Source: an uncultured Saprospiraceae bacterium
Lineage (GTDB): Bacteria; Bacteroidota; Bacteroidia; Chitinophagales; Saprospiraceae
Assembly: GCA_937951615.1 (NCBI GenBank)
Contig: CALFBH010000006.1
Coordinates: 36,326 to 100,325 of the forward strand
DNA length: 64,000 bases
Direction of reading: 5' to 3'
The notes under the pieces are model-generated. The model was given only the letters and a program-made list of their open reading frames with translations. It searched no databases and was not told the origin of the DNA. Below are positions 28,476 through 37,926 of the stretch, in pieces (the stretch's first letter is position 1; each line of letters begins with the position of its first letter). Both the position numbers and the translations under genes were made by a program.

Positions 28476-29909
28476 TTAAGTTTTGGTGAGTGTTGTTGAA
28501 ATATCTGTACGGGCAGCTTGTATAGCAGGGAGTAAGGCAGCCAAAAAACCAATGCCTAGCGCAGCGGATATCAGCAGCCATTCTTCGCGTAAAAAATGCC
28601 AGGCAGAAAAGCTATAACGATAAGCGTCTTCTAAGGTCTGAGCTAAAAAATACATACCCAAATGCCCCAGCATTAAACCAGCAATACAACCCAAAATAGC
28701 AATCAATAGCCCTTCGAGAATAATCAGTAAAAATAATCGGGAAGCACCTGCACCCATCACGCGCATGAGTGCCAGCTCGTAACGGCGTTTTCGCAAAGAA
28801 GAAAATAAAGCAATAAATATACTGAGTCCCGACACAACGATAATGACACCTGCCAATACCCGCAAAGTCATTTCCGCATTGTGCATCAAGCTATACAAAC
28901 GATTGATTTCGATAGCTGGAGTGGCAGCCTGTAAACCTTCTACTTTATTGACTTTGCGCGGCATACTGAGTGCCTGAAAGTTGCGCCCTCTGAATTTGAC
29001 GAGCAGTGCGGTGATTTCGGCGTTGTCGGGGGCGGAGTGTAGTGTGTTGATGTGTTGCGGGTTGCGGGTTGCGGGTTGCGAGTTAGGGGTTACGGGTTGT
29101 GGGTTGTTCCCTTCGTCATTCGTTATTCGGTGTTCGATATTCGATATTCCTTCGTCATGTTGCGGGTTGCGGGTTGTGGGTTGCGAGTTAGGGGTTACAG
29201 GTTGTGGGTTGTTCCCTTCGATATTCGATATTCCTTCGTCGTGTTGTGTGTTATCGTGTTGATGTCCCTCTCCTCTCTCTTCTCCTTTCCCATGTGTCAG
29301 CCAAAAACTCTGTGGTGTGGTGAGTAATAACTGGTCGATGATAGCTCCAGTAGGTTGGAGGATGCCGACGATTTTAAAAGTCGTTTCGTCGTGAGTGGCA
29401 TGATCGCTATGATCGAAACCATGTGAACTGTGAAACTGATCGCCAATTTGTAAATCGAGGGCATCGGCTACGGCTGCGCCTGCGGTGACTTCTAGATTAT
29501 TGGAATATGATTGTCCGGTGGCAATTTTTGCTTTATATAAGTTGAAAAAATCGGGTGTTGTACCGACCAGCCGGTAGCCGCGATAGCTGTCGCCGAGCGC
29601 GAGTGGAATGGCTTGTTCTATAAAAGGATGATTGGGTTTTAAATATGGGCGGACGTCGGATAAACGAATATTACCAGTAGGTGCATCTATATGATACATA
29701 CTACTCATGACGAGCTGAAGTGGGCTGCCTTTCGCGCCAATAACAAGATCAATGCCTGCCAGATTTTTTTTAAAATTATCCTGTACCTGCTTTTGTAATA
29801 AGAGCAGAAAAGTAACTAGCCCGATACCCAATGCAAAAAGCAGTACGCTGAGTAAGGTCGCCCATGGTTTGTGCAGGATGCTTTTCCAGCTTAGGTTGAA
29901 CAGGTTCAT
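28476..29909 (-). CDS. ABC transporter permease, FtsX/MacB type, with repeat-derived loop
   Basis: A 477-residue permease with the MacB layout: one N-terminal membrane helix (about residues 15-38, opening WKSILHKPWATLLSVLLFALG), a large periplasmic domain (IGAKGSPLQLVMSSMYH), and three C-terminal helices (about 355-470) of the FtsX domain, including RVMGAGASRLFLLIILEG. It probably works with an ATPase encoded elsewhere, in lipoprotein or lipid transport. Residues of about 207-290 are unlike the family. They are Asn/Pro/Gln/His-rich and encoded by short tandem-word DNA repeats inserted in frame. The frame is otherwise intact. Confidence 0.83.
   Translation of the reverse strand: MNLFNLSWKSILHKPWATLLSVLLFALGIGLVTFLLLLQKQVQDNFKKNLAGIDLVIGAKGSPLQLVMSSMYHIDAPTGNIRLSDVRPYLKPNHPFIEQAIPLALGDSYRGYRLVGTTPDFFNLYKAKIATGQSYSNNLEVTAGAAVADALDLQIGDQFHSSHGFDHSDHATHDETTFKIVGILQPTGAIIDQLLLTTPQSFWLTHGKGEERGEGHQHDNTQHDEGISNIEGNNPQPVTPNSQPTTRNPQHDEGISNIEHRITNDEGNNPQPVTPNSQPATRNPQHINTLHSAPDNAEITALLVKFRGRNFQALSMPRKVNKVEGLQAATPAIEINRLYSLMHNAEMTLRVLAGVIIVVSGLSIFIALFSSLRKRRYELALMRVMGAGASRLFLLIILEGLLIAILGCIAGLMLGHLGMYFLAQTLEDAYRYSFSAWHFLREEWLLISAALGIGFLAALLPAIQAARTDISTTLTKT
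29051..29246. repeat. Heptamer-repeat insertion within the permease gene
   Basis: Tandem GCGGGTT units with variants (GCGAGTT, AGGGGTT, ACGGGTT, GTGGGTT) occupy 29051-29110 and again 29158-29212, each followed by CGATATT-type words (29128-29152, 29217-29235). The block of about 105 bp is present twice. Further on (29265-29290) there is an AGAGAAG-type word array. The whole lies in frame inside coding sequence on the minus strand. Confidence 0.85.
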
Positions 29910-30245
29910 GGGGCAAATCTAGTGAAGTTTGTCGAGTTTATTAGGTGTATTGACTTTATTAAGTTTATTGGATTTGTTAAGCATAACAAACCAGTTGTTT
30001 GTTTTAAGTTCTCAAAAAAAACAATTTTTCGTACGCAGACAATCAAAATTTGAGTAGCTTTGGAGCTGTTTTTATTTAAAAAATATAAAGTCCATTTTTC
30101 TATATGGCTGATTTGCAGATATTTTTATAATAAAAATACATAAACATTTAAGAAATAAAGGGGCAAGGAAAAAAATAGCTTATCCAAATTGGCGTTTTAT
30201 TTTTTTCTTATTCCTTAAATAAGAAAACCCATTTTGAAGGGGGGT
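29910..30245. other. Gene-free 336-bp divergent region
   Basis: Next to the permease start there is a degenerate array of TTTATT words in about 9-nt steps (29933-29990). A TAGCTTTG element at 30055-30062 fits the TAnnTTTG consensus for the rightward gene but would leave a long leader of about 180 nt. The remainder is AT-rich with no ORF of merit. Confidence 0.6.
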
Positions 30246-32657
30246 ATGAGACGTATCGTTCTAAGTTGGTTGTGGTTATTATCAGTAGTGTCGGTTTTCG
30301 GGCAAAGTGAGCGATTATACGTTAGGCTTTCTCGTCCGGCTGGACTGTATGAGAAATCTGTGGAGGTGAAAATCACCTGCAATGTGGAGGATGCTACCAT
30401 TTATTATACCATGGATGGCTCTGTTCCGTCCAATAGGTCTGTCCGCTACAAAAAGCCCTTGAAGCTCGATAACACCACAGTGGTACGAGCAATTGCGATA
30501 AAAAGAAAGGAGCGAAGCAGTATTGTGACCAACAGTTATCTGATAGATGTTAAATCTACTTTCCCAACAGTTTCCCTTTCCCTCAATTCTTCTTACCTCT
30601 TTGATGAGGAAATTGGTATGTTCCAGATGGGGCCAGATGCCGATTCTCTTCCACCTTACCATAATGCCAATTTCTGGTCGAGGAAAGAAATTCAAATTCA
30701 CACGGAGATTTTTGAAACTGATGGTGAACGTGTATTTGGTGCAAATACCGGAATGCGGTTGTTTGGTGGAATGAGTCGTTTGTTTCCACAAAAGTCTATG
30801 GCTATTATGACGAGGAGTCGTTATGGACCTACTCGTTTTCGGCATAAAATGTATGCTGATAAAGATATAAAAACCTATAAATACTTTGTACTGCGTAATG
30901 CGGGGAGTGATTATAGCAAGGCGCATCTGCGCGATCCTTTTGTGACAAGCCTAGTGGAGGGAATGGATATTGAGAAGCAAAGTTATCGCCCTTCTCATTT
31001 GTATTTGAATGGAGAATATTGGGGTATTTATAATATTCGCGAAAAAATCAACCGTTACTTTGTGGCTTCGCATACGGATACGCACAAGGACAGTATGGAC
31101 TTGATTGAGCATGAAAGCAGGGTGAGGCGTGGAAGCAATAAGCATTATAAAGCCATGTTGAAATACATGCGCGAAAATGACCTGAAAAAGAAAGAACATT
31201 ATGAGTATATAAAGACTCAGATGGAAGTGGAGAATTTTATGGATCTCCAGATTATCCAGATTTATATTGACAATAGAGATGCAGGTGGAAATATTAAGTT
31301 CTGGCGCCCCGCCATACCAAATGGTAGATGGCGGTGGATTTTATATGATACTGACTGGGGCTATGGATTACATAATAAAACAGCTTATAAATTCAATTCT
31401 CTGCATTTTCATACAGAACCTAATGGCCCGCGCTGGCCAAATCCACCCTGGACGACTTTTATTCTCCGGCATTTATTGAAAAACGATGAATTTAAGGCTG
31501 ATTTTGTTAATCGCTTTGCCGACCACATGAATACCTATTTTGATCCGCAACGAACATTGAGTCATCTGGATAGTATTGTTGCTGTGTATGAGCCAGAAAT
31601 TGAAAGGCAGTTAGATCGTTGGAATCTGAGTAAAAGGCGGCGTAATGACCACATAGAACGCATCCAGACTTTTGCGGTAGAGCGTCCGCCTTATATGCGC
31701 AATTTTCTAGATAGACGTTTTGATATTGGGGATACCATACGAGTCAATATTGCACAGTCGAACAGTGGACGTATTATTTATAATAATAATATTCAAATAA
31801 GTAAAGAAGATTTTACGGGCTTATACTTTGATAATTATCCGGTCAAACTTCAGGCTTTGCCGCATTTTGGTTACCGTTTTTCGCATTGGGAAGGCTTGAA
31901 TGACACCTCTTCCAATCCAATTGTCAGTGTGGATTTGATAAAAGACCGTTCTTATAATATCCGTGCAGTATATGAAAAATCAGAGCATCGACTGACGGGG
32001 AAAATCATGTTCAATGAAATCAGTTGCAATAATAAAACAACGGGTGACTGGGTAGAACTTTTTAATTATTCCAAAGAAGATATTAGTTTGAAAGGCTGGT
32101 TCTTTTTGGATACCAATAATGAATTTCAATTGCCAGACTCCACTCTGCGGGCTGGAGAATATATCATTGTTTGCGAAGACACAGCAGCATTTAAAAAAAT
32201 ATTTCCTTTTGAAACGCGCTACATTGGCAATTTTCCATTTGGACTGAGTAAGCGTAAAGAACGGATTGAATTATATAGCAATACAGGCGCACCAATTGAT
32301 AGCCTGAGTTATAAACTAGAGCCAGTGGACTCGGTGTTTACAATGAGCCTGGGCTTGCCTTATGCAGATAACAGCCGTCTGGAAAATTGGAAAATATCAG
32401 GCGGTTTTGGAACACCCAATGAACCCAATCCTACTTACGTCGTAGATTTGGAAGAGCGGCGAAAAAAGAATCGGCGCATCATGGGCGGCTGTCTGCTGGG
32501 CTTTTTACTGGTGGCTGGTGGCTGGTTGATTTATCGGAATCGACATCATTTCCAAACGGAGTCTTCAGCACTTCCAATTGTTGAAACCAAACCTGAACCG
32601 GAATCTATACCACGTCCGCAGCCGACCGTTGATGAGTGGGATGATGGGAAATTATAA
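30246..32657 (+). CDS. Exported CotH-family protein with lamin-tail domain
   Basis: An 803-residue protein from ATG 30246; a TTG four codons upstream is possible, but the purine-rich GAAGGGGGG before the ATG favours it. A signal peptide ends near SVFGQ. A chitobiase-type beta domain follows (ATIYYTMDGSVPSNRS), then a CotH domain (LRNAGSDYSKAHLRD, LYLNGEYWGIYNIREKI, IYIDNRDAGGNIKFW, WRWILYDTDWGYG), a short beta domain, a lamin-tail domain (FNEISCNNKTTGDWVELFN), and a C-terminal membrane helix (about 745-763) with a Pro-rich cytoplasmic tail. CotH proteins can be atypical protein kinases; whether this one is active is unknown. Confidence 0.82.
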   Translation: MRRIVLSWLWLLSVVSVFGQSERLYVRLSRPAGLYEKSVEVKITCNVEDATIYYTMDGSVPSNRSVRYKKPLKLDNTTVVRAIAIKRKERSSIVTNSYLIDVKSTFPTVSLSLNSSYLFDEEIGMFQMGPDADSLPPYHNANFWSRKEIQIHTEIFETDGERVFGANTGMRLFGGMSRLFPQKSMAIMTRSRYGPTRFRHKMYADKDIKTYKYFVLRNAGSDYSKAHLRDPFVTSLVEGMDIEKQSYRPSHLYLNGEYWGIYNIREKINRYFVASHTDTHKDSMDLIEHESRVRRGSNKHYKAMLKYMRENDLKKKEHYEYIKTQMEVENFMDLQIIQIYIDNRDAGGNIKFWRPAIPNGRWRWILYDTDWGYGLHNKTAYKFNSLHFHTEPNGPRWPNPPWTTFILRHLLKNDEFKADFVNRFADHMNTYFDPQRTLSHLDSIVAVYEPEIERQLDRWNLSKRRRNDHIERIQTFAVERPPYMRNFLDRRFDIGDTIRVNIAQSNSGRIIYNNNIQISKEDFTGLYFDNYPVKLQALPHFGYRFSHWEGLNDTSSNPIVSVDLIKDRSYNIRAVYEKSEHRLTGKIMFNEISCNNKTTGDWVELFNYSKEDISLKGWFFLDTNNEFQLPDSTLRAGEYIIVCEDTAAFKKIFPFETRYIGNFPFGLSKRKERIELYSNTGAPIDSLSYKLEPVDSVFTMSLGLPYADNSRLENWKISGGFGTPNEPNPTYVVDLEERRKKNRRIMGGCLLGFLLVAGGWLIYRNRHHFQTESSALPIVETKPEPESIPRPQPTVDEWDDGKL

Positions 32658-32663
32658 AATAGA

Positions 32664-32696
32664 AAAAGCCTCCACAATAAAATTGCGAAGGCTTTA
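32664..32696. terminator. Bidirectional hairpin between convergent genes
   Basis: AAAGCCT and AGGCTTT form a 7-bp stem with a long loop in the 62-bp gap between the CotH gene and the metalloprotease gene. A-rich and T-rich flanks are short, so it is a modest terminator. Confidence 0.5.
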
Positions 32697-32719
32697 CATT
32701 TGTACATTGTTTTATTAGC

Positions 32720-34654
32720 TTATTGACTAATCGCTAATTTCTGAGTTCTAGTTTCCGTTCCTGCTTTCAGAATACAGTAATACATACCAGCCGGGAGGTT
32801 TCCAGCATTGAAGTTGATTTGGTGTTTGCCTTTTGTTCTGCTTTCGGCGTTCAGCAATTGAGCTACAGCTTGCCCGTTTAGATTGAAGACATGGAGGCTG
32901 ACATCTGTATCCTCTACAAGGTCAATTTCTATCGTTGTGGTCGTGCTGAATGGGTTGGGGAATACCCGCAATTCAGTCGCACTCATGGCTGTTAAAGCGT
33001 CCGTTGTAGCAAAATTATTCTTAGACACATCATCATCACCAGTTAAAGCTGCTCCGCCACATCCGTCGATAAAGGCATTAAAAATACCATCCTGTGCATG
33101 GAAACCAGCTTCGAGTGTGATTGATACACCTGCATCATAATCTACAGTTCCGCCACCTTCTATGATATTGGAAGCTGTAATGGTATTATCGGCTTCAATA
33201 TCAACATTTGCTCCTGCGCCATAAGTTATGGTAATGACGATATTATCTGGACAGCCTACCGAACAAGCAGTCAGACAGCTCGCAGCATAATAACGATCTC
33301 TAATAAGATTACCAGGCTGAGGCCCAAAACCTAAGGTAAAGTTAATCCCTACGCTATTCAGATGGCAGTAACTCATGATTGTTCCGCCGTCGGCAGGTAC
33401 GATCTGGTTGCCTGCGTTATAACAAGAAGCAGGAGAAGTACTTGGGTCACCGTCGTTAGCCCACCAGATATTTCCGCAATCGTCAATTTGTGTATTGCCA
33501 CCTGCATTCCAACTACATGCATGCGTGTGTCCTGAACCTAAGTTGTGTCCCATTTCATGCGTGAAGACCATTACATTCCAGCTATAAGTCGGAACAGCTG
33601 CTATGCTAGTACTCATGCCACCGCTGACTGCATACGGAGAACCACCACATAATTGATTGAGGTAAGCTCTTCCACCTCCGATACTTCTTGTGGAAATAAG
33701 ATGCGCCAGGTCGCCAGGATGATTTGGATTATTGTCGCGAAACGCTGGTAAAATAGCTGCTGTAGTCGTCATGTTTACATAAGGATCAGGAATCGTCCAG
33801 ACGCCATAAGTAGCCAGTGTTACAGTGATGCCTTCATTGGCATAAATAGTGCTGACTTCATTCATTAATGCGTTGATAAAATTAGCGACAGTTGCTATGC
33901 TAGAGCCATTTGCTATATACATGGCATTATCAGTTTCTACATATACAGAAACACAATCGCCCTGGTCTCTCGTACTTATCACGACTTCGTCATGTGGATT
34001 GGGTCTTGGGATGTCTGCATCTTCTACTTCACAAGTCATGTCAGGTGTAGCCGTCAGGTCTTTATCATTATACAAAATATAAGTATCCGTCTCTGCTGCT
34101 AATTTACCGAGTACATAATTTCCATTTTTGTCAGAAATCATACCATGTATCTGGTCTTCAAAAATGCTAATCGCTGCTACAGAGTTGGCTTTGTTTTTCA
34201 CAATGCCGCGATAAAACAAGCCAGGGAAAGCATCGTAAGTTTGCACATCACCGCCATTAATTATGACACCAAGGTCGTCTGCGGTTACTTGTACTCTGGT
34301 CAGTTCCAGTTCAAAACTCTGACCATCTGCTACTGGGATTTCTAGTGTAATATTGCTCGAACGACTGTTGTACAAAGCGTTCAATGTATTCTTGTCAAGA
34401 TTCAAAAAAGCTGCATCAGTTACATCTGCACTGTATTGTGTTGCGAGGTTTTTCTTTTCCGATACTGTAAAGGGCGACATAGCGTCAAACTGCCCACTGT
34501 TCTTTTGCGCTTCGATCATGCGATACAGGCGGTTGGGAGCTTCTATTGAAATGTCCTCAAATCCTGTCCGTGTATCTTTAATCAGGTCTTGTGCATCTAC
34601 TTGGAAGCATAGGGCGATCAAGACTGCGCTGATTATAATTTTTACAAATTTCAT
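32720..34654 (-). CDS. Secreted M12B-like zinc metalloprotease with type IX sorting tail
   Basis: A 644-residue protein with a signal peptide ending near CFQVDAQ and an N-terminal propeptide of about 190 residues. The reprolysin-type catalytic domain carries FTHEMGHNLGSGHTH, the metzincin HExxHxxGxxH zinc site, followed by the Met-turn GTIMSYCH. Next comes a segment with ITYGAGANVDIEAD and LEAGFHAQDG, as often found before sorting tails in this phylum. The C-terminus is a Por-type sorting domain (LRVFPNPFSTTTTIEID, then LPAGMYYCILKAG). The enzyme should be exported by the type IX system; its substrate is unknown. Confidence 0.9.
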   Translation of the reverse strand: MKFVKIIISAVLIALCFQVDAQDLIKDTRTGFEDISIEAPNRLYRMIEAQKNSGQFDAMSPFTVSEKKNLATQYSADVTDAAFLNLDKNTLNALYNSRSSNITLEIPVADGQSFELELTRVQVTADDLGVIINGGDVQTYDAFPGLFYRGIVKNKANSVAAISIFEDQIHGMISDKNGNYVLGKLAAETDTYILYNDKDLTATPDMTCEVEDADIPRPNPHDEVVISTRDQGDCVSVYVETDNAMYIANGSSIATVANFINALMNEVSTIYANEGITVTLATYGVWTIPDPYVNMTTTAAILPAFRDNNPNHPGDLAHLISTRSIGGGRAYLNQLCGGSPYAVSGGMSTSIAAVPTYSWNVMVFTHEMGHNLGSGHTHACSWNAGGNTQIDDCGNIWWANDGDPSTSPASCYNAGNQIVPADGGTIMSYCHLNSVGINFTLGFGPQPGNLIRDRYYAASCLTACSVGCPDNIVITITYGAGANVDIEADNTITASNIIEGGGTVDYDAGVSITLEAGFHAQDGIFNAFIDGCGGAALTGDDDVSKNNFATTDALTAMSATELRVFPNPFSTTTTIEIDLVEDTDVSLHVFNLNGQAVAQLLNAESRTKGKHQINFNAGNLPAGMYYCILKAGTETRTQKLAISQ

Positions 34655-34699
34655 GGTAATGCTTTTTAAAAGTGAAAAAATATTTCCAAAAGGAAAGCA

Positions 34700-35641
34700 T
34701 TACTTACGAATAGCGGCTTTCAATGCCTCAATCTCAGTCTGCTGCTGCTCAATCAAATCCTGCTGCTCTTTGATGGCTTCTACCAAAATTGGGATCATAC
34801 CCATGTAGTTTACAGACTTGAATGTTGTTTCAGGCGTCATTTTATCTGCTGGAATATCACCTGACTCAATTTCTTCTTCTGTCAATTGATCTTCGATAGG
34901 TGTACCAGGAGATGTAGTGTTTTTTACCAGTTCAGGAAAAACCTGCTCTAGTTCCTGTGCCATAAAACCAAACTGTCTTCCAGTTGGTAAACTCATGTCC
35001 GTGTCGCTTTTGAAATTATAGCTTTTGCCTTCCAGTTGGCGAACCATTGCCAAAGCGCCTTCTACATCTTCTACGTCTTTCTTGGTACGCTCATCAGACG
35101 TTACTGTCATTACACCTGAGATGTAAACATCTCCTAGGAAATAACCTGCATAGCTGCCTACTTCACCTGCGATATTAGAATATACACCATATCGTGTGCC
35201 TGTTCCGGCGGATGAGATATACGAGTAAACACCATATTTTGTAGCTGTGGAGTTGGAATTAGGCGCCATGTAGTTATAGTTGCTATGGGCTGTACCTGTG
35301 CCAGCAGGGTAAACTCTGTTGTAAAAGCTGTAAGTAGCAGCACTAGAACCTGAATTTTGGTAAACGTAATTTCTAATACCATATTTAGTTCCTGTACCCT
35401 GGCTGCCTGTGTAATTATAAATGCCGTATTTGGTTCCTGTTGTGTTGTAATAGTTTCCTGTTCTCAAAGTATAGGGATTGGAGTTGTTATACACTCTGAG
35501 TTTTGCACTGGCAGTACTGGTTATTCCGATACCTACATCATTAGAAGAGTCAAGATGAATCTGTGCAAAAGTAGGAGTAGAAAAAAATGTGAATGCTGCT
35601 ACTACAACAAGAAAGGATAAAGTTTGAACAAAAGATTTCAT
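34700..35641 (-). CDS. Exported protein with S74 intramolecular chaperone domain
   Basis: A 313-residue protein with a signal peptide ending at TPTFAQ. The middle part is a low-complexity Tyr/Gly/Ser/Thr repeat (GTKYGIYNY, GTKYGIRNY, ATKYGVYSY, GTRYGVYSN) suggesting a stacked beta structure. The C-terminal domain, SDERTKKDVEDVEGALAMV then QFGFMAQELEQVFPELV, is the peptidase S74 trimerising chaperone that cleaves itself from phage tail spikes, ending in a coiled coil (EQQDLIEQQQTEIEAL). It probably forms a surface trimer. It lies 45 nt upstream of the metalloprotease gene on the same strand and may be co-transcribed with it. Confidence 0.85.
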   Translation of the reverse strand: MKSFVQTLSFLVVVAAFTFFSTPTFAQIHLDSSNDVGIGITSTASAKLRVYNNSNPYTLRTGNYYNTTGTKYGIYNYTGSQGTGTKYGIRNYVYQNSGSSAATYSFYNRVYPAGTGTAHSNYNYMAPNSNSTATKYGVYSYISSAGTGTRYGVYSNIAGEVGSYAGYFLGDVYISGVMTVTSDERTKKDVEDVEGALAMVRQLEGKSYNFKSDTDMSLPTGRQFGFMAQELEQVFPELVKNTTSPGTPIEDQLTEEEIESGDIPADKMTPETTFKSVNYMGMIPILVEAIKEQQDLIEQQQTEIEALKAAIRK

Positions 35642-35807
35642 TATTAAAATTTTTAAATGTTAGAAAAGTGTTTAAAATAGTGTGTAAAACATCGCTTCAT
35701 GAGTGCGCACAATATTGATGTTACACAACTATATCCTATGACTTGGGAAAAGGTCACCTTCCTACATATAAATAATTTGAACAGTATTTTAATTTTGAAC
35801 TTTTGTG

Positions 35808-35837
35808 TAGCTTTGTGGAGAATTACGAATTACGAAT
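35808..35837 (+). promoter_or_regulatory. TAnnTTTG promoter element followed by a GAATTAC arm upstream of rlmD
   Basis: TAGCTTTG (35808-35815) matches the -7 consensus. Right after it, at 35820-35837, come two GAATTAC heptamers, so the transcribed leader would begin within or just before the repeat. The GTG start of rlmD is 14 nt further on. Confidence 0.5.
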
Positions 35838-35851
35838 CAAGGAATTAACAA

Positions 35852-37258
35852 GTGGGAAAAAAAATAAAGAAGATACTCAGCGATGTCGAAATTACAGGTA
35901 TTGCAGATAAAGGCAAAGCTGTAGGTCGGCATGAAGGCAAAGTTATTTTTGTGGAAGGAGCAGTGCCGGGTGATATTGTGGATGTACTTGCTTTACGCAA
36001 AAAAAAGGGCGTGATGCAGGGAGAAGTGGATTATCTAGTCCAGCCATCTAAGGATAGGGTAGAACCAGTTTGCCAGCATTTTGGGGTATGTGGTGGTTGC
36101 AAATGGCAGCACCTCGACTATGCAGCCCAGCTCCATCACAAACGACTACGAGTAGAAGATGTACTGACCAGAATTGGCAAAATACCCCTTCCCGAAATAC
36201 CAGCCGCTTTGGGAGCAGATGAAACAGAATATTACCGCAATAAGATGGAGTTTTCTTTTTCTAATAAGAAATGGATGACCCAGGAAGAGATTGATTCTGG
36301 CAAAGTATTCCGGCATCGTAATGCAGTGGGCTTTCACCGACCAGGTGCATTTGATAAAATTGTGGATATAGAACAATGTCATCTTCAGGCTGATCCTTCC
36401 AATGCGATTCGCAATACTATTCGTGCATTTGCGATAAAGAAGCGCTATACTTTTTTTGACATCAAAGAACAACAGGGTTGGCTGCGCCAATTATTTGTCC
36501 GTACTGCAAGCACAGGCGAAGTCATGGTGATTATGAGTTTTTTCTACGAGGATGAAAAAAATCGAGTGATTTTGATGGACTTTATAAAGGAATGCTTTTC
36601 GCAAATTACTTCATTAATGTATTTTATTAATGACAAGAAAAACGACTCTATTTTTGATCTGACTCCACACCTTTATCATGGACAAGATTTTATCTATGAG
36701 CAGTTGGGGCATGTGAAATTTAAGGTCGGACCAAAATCTTTTTTCCAAACCAATACTGCGCAGGCATTAAAACTATATAACATAGTTGTAGATTTTGCAG
36801 ATTTGAAAGGAGATGAAAATGTATATGACCTTTACACGGGATTGGGGAGTATTGCCTGTTTTATTGCCAATAAATGCAAGCAAGTAACGGGTATAGAAGA
36901 AAACGAAGCTGCTGTAGCGGATGCCGGTGAAAATGCCAAGCTCAACGAATTGGAGAACGTTACTTTTTATGCAGGAGATGTGAAAGATGTTTTGAATGAA
37001 AAATTTGCGGCAAAACATGGCAAACCCGATTTGGTCATCACAGATCCGCCTCGCGCAGGCATGCATCAGCATGTAGTGGAAACCTTATTAGCATTGAGCG
37101 CACCCAAAATTGTGTATGTCAGTTGTAATCCTGCCACACAGGCACGCGATTTACAATTATTAGGAGAACAATACACGGTAGAAAAAATCCAACCGGTCGA
37201 CATGTTTCCACATACTCATCACATAGAAAATATAATTTTATTGAAAAAAAATCAATAA
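35852..37258 (+). CDS. rlmD: 23S rRNA (uracil1939-C5)-methyltransferase
   Basis: A 468-residue RNA m5U methyltransferase. It has an N-terminal TRAM domain (about residues 8-70), iron-sulfur cysteines in CQHFGVCGGCKWQ plus a later Cys, the SAM-binding segment YDLYTGLGSIACFIA, the motif ITDPPRAGMH and the catalytic cysteine in VYVSCNPATQ. The start is GTG at 35852, giving the family's basic opening; no ATG is available upstream. RlmD against the related RlmCD or TrmA cannot be settled by sequence alone, but the cluster and TRAM favour RlmD. Confidence 0.88.
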   Translation: MGKKIKKILSDVEITGIADKGKAVGRHEGKVIFVEGAVPGDIVDVLALRKKKGVMQGEVDYLVQPSKDRVEPVCQHFGVCGGCKWQHLDYAAQLHHKRLRVEDVLTRIGKIPLPEIPAALGADETEYYRNKMEFSFSNKKWMTQEEIDSGKVFRHRNAVGFHRPGAFDKIVDIEQCHLQADPSNAIRNTIRAFAIKKRYTFFDIKEQQGWLRQLFVRTASTGEVMVIMSFFYEDEKNRVILMDFIKECFSQITSLMYFINDKKNDSIFDLTPHLYHGQDFIYEQLGHVKFKVGPKSFFQTNTAQALKLYNIVVDFADLKGDENVYDLYTGLGSIACFIANKCKQVTGIEENEAAVADAGENAKLNELENVTFYAGDVKDVLNEKFAAKHGKPDLVITDPPRAGMHQHVVETLLALSAPKIVYVSCNPATQARDLQLLGEQYTVEKIQPVDMFPHTHHIENIILLKKNQ

Positions 37259-37393
37259 GTTTAATTTTTTTCAATAACTTTAGAAAATATTCGTTCCAAA
37301 ACCCAACAATTTGGAATTATATACGTATTAACAAGTAGAAAGTCGAACAGGGCCTGTTCTTCTACAAATCCAACAACGACAATCATACCTAAA

Positions 37394-37747
37394 ATGTCAC
37401 AAGAATCAGTTTTAATTAAGGCCTTGCAAGACGAAATTAAGCGGTATCGCGGCGTGTTCACCGAAGGTGTGCAGATTATGCTAGACAAGGATGTATCCAA
37501 CTATCCTGTCTTCGTAGCTCATCACAACGGCATTGAACTAGGCATCGCTTTTATCAATCGGGAAAAATCGAGTACGATTTGGTCGTATAATATCACGACG
37601 TTGGAAGAACTTGTGGCAAAAAAAATCATCGGCACTGAAAAAATAGACGATTTTAAGCGGATTTATAAAGATCCGCTAAAATTTATTTGTCTGTTTATTG
37701 TGGAACAAAAAGGAGCTTCTTTTGTGTTCTATCCTTATGGAGAATAG
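37394..37747 (+). CDS. Small conserved hypothetical protein
   Basis: A 117-residue soluble protein, ATG at 37394, that I do not recognise. It has a mixed alpha/beta pattern, with an N-terminal helix (ESVLIKALQDEIKRYRG), strands VFVAHHNGIELGIAF and STIWSYNI, and a closing strand FICLFIVEQKGASFVFYPY. No signal peptide or catalytic motif is visible. It lies between rlmD and the hybrid kinase with 135-nt and 179-nt gaps, so it is probably transcribed separately. Confidence 0.65.
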   Translation: MSQESVLIKALQDEIKRYRGVFTEGVQIMLDKDVSNYPVFVAHHNGIELGIAFINREKSSTIWSYNITTLEELVAKKIIGTEKIDDFKRIYKDPLKFICLFIVEQKGASFVFYPYGE

Positions 37748-37926
37748 GTTGAAATTACTCTTTATACTGTCACTTTTTTGAAAAAAAATGCCTTCGGGTG
37801 TTTAGAAAAAGTTATTTATTGAGTTGTGACAACACATATAGTGTGTGCTTTGCATCCGTCTTGGTGTGAAGTACGACACCGTTATTATAGTGCAATACCA
37901 TTAATCATCATAACAAGAAGAAAAAC

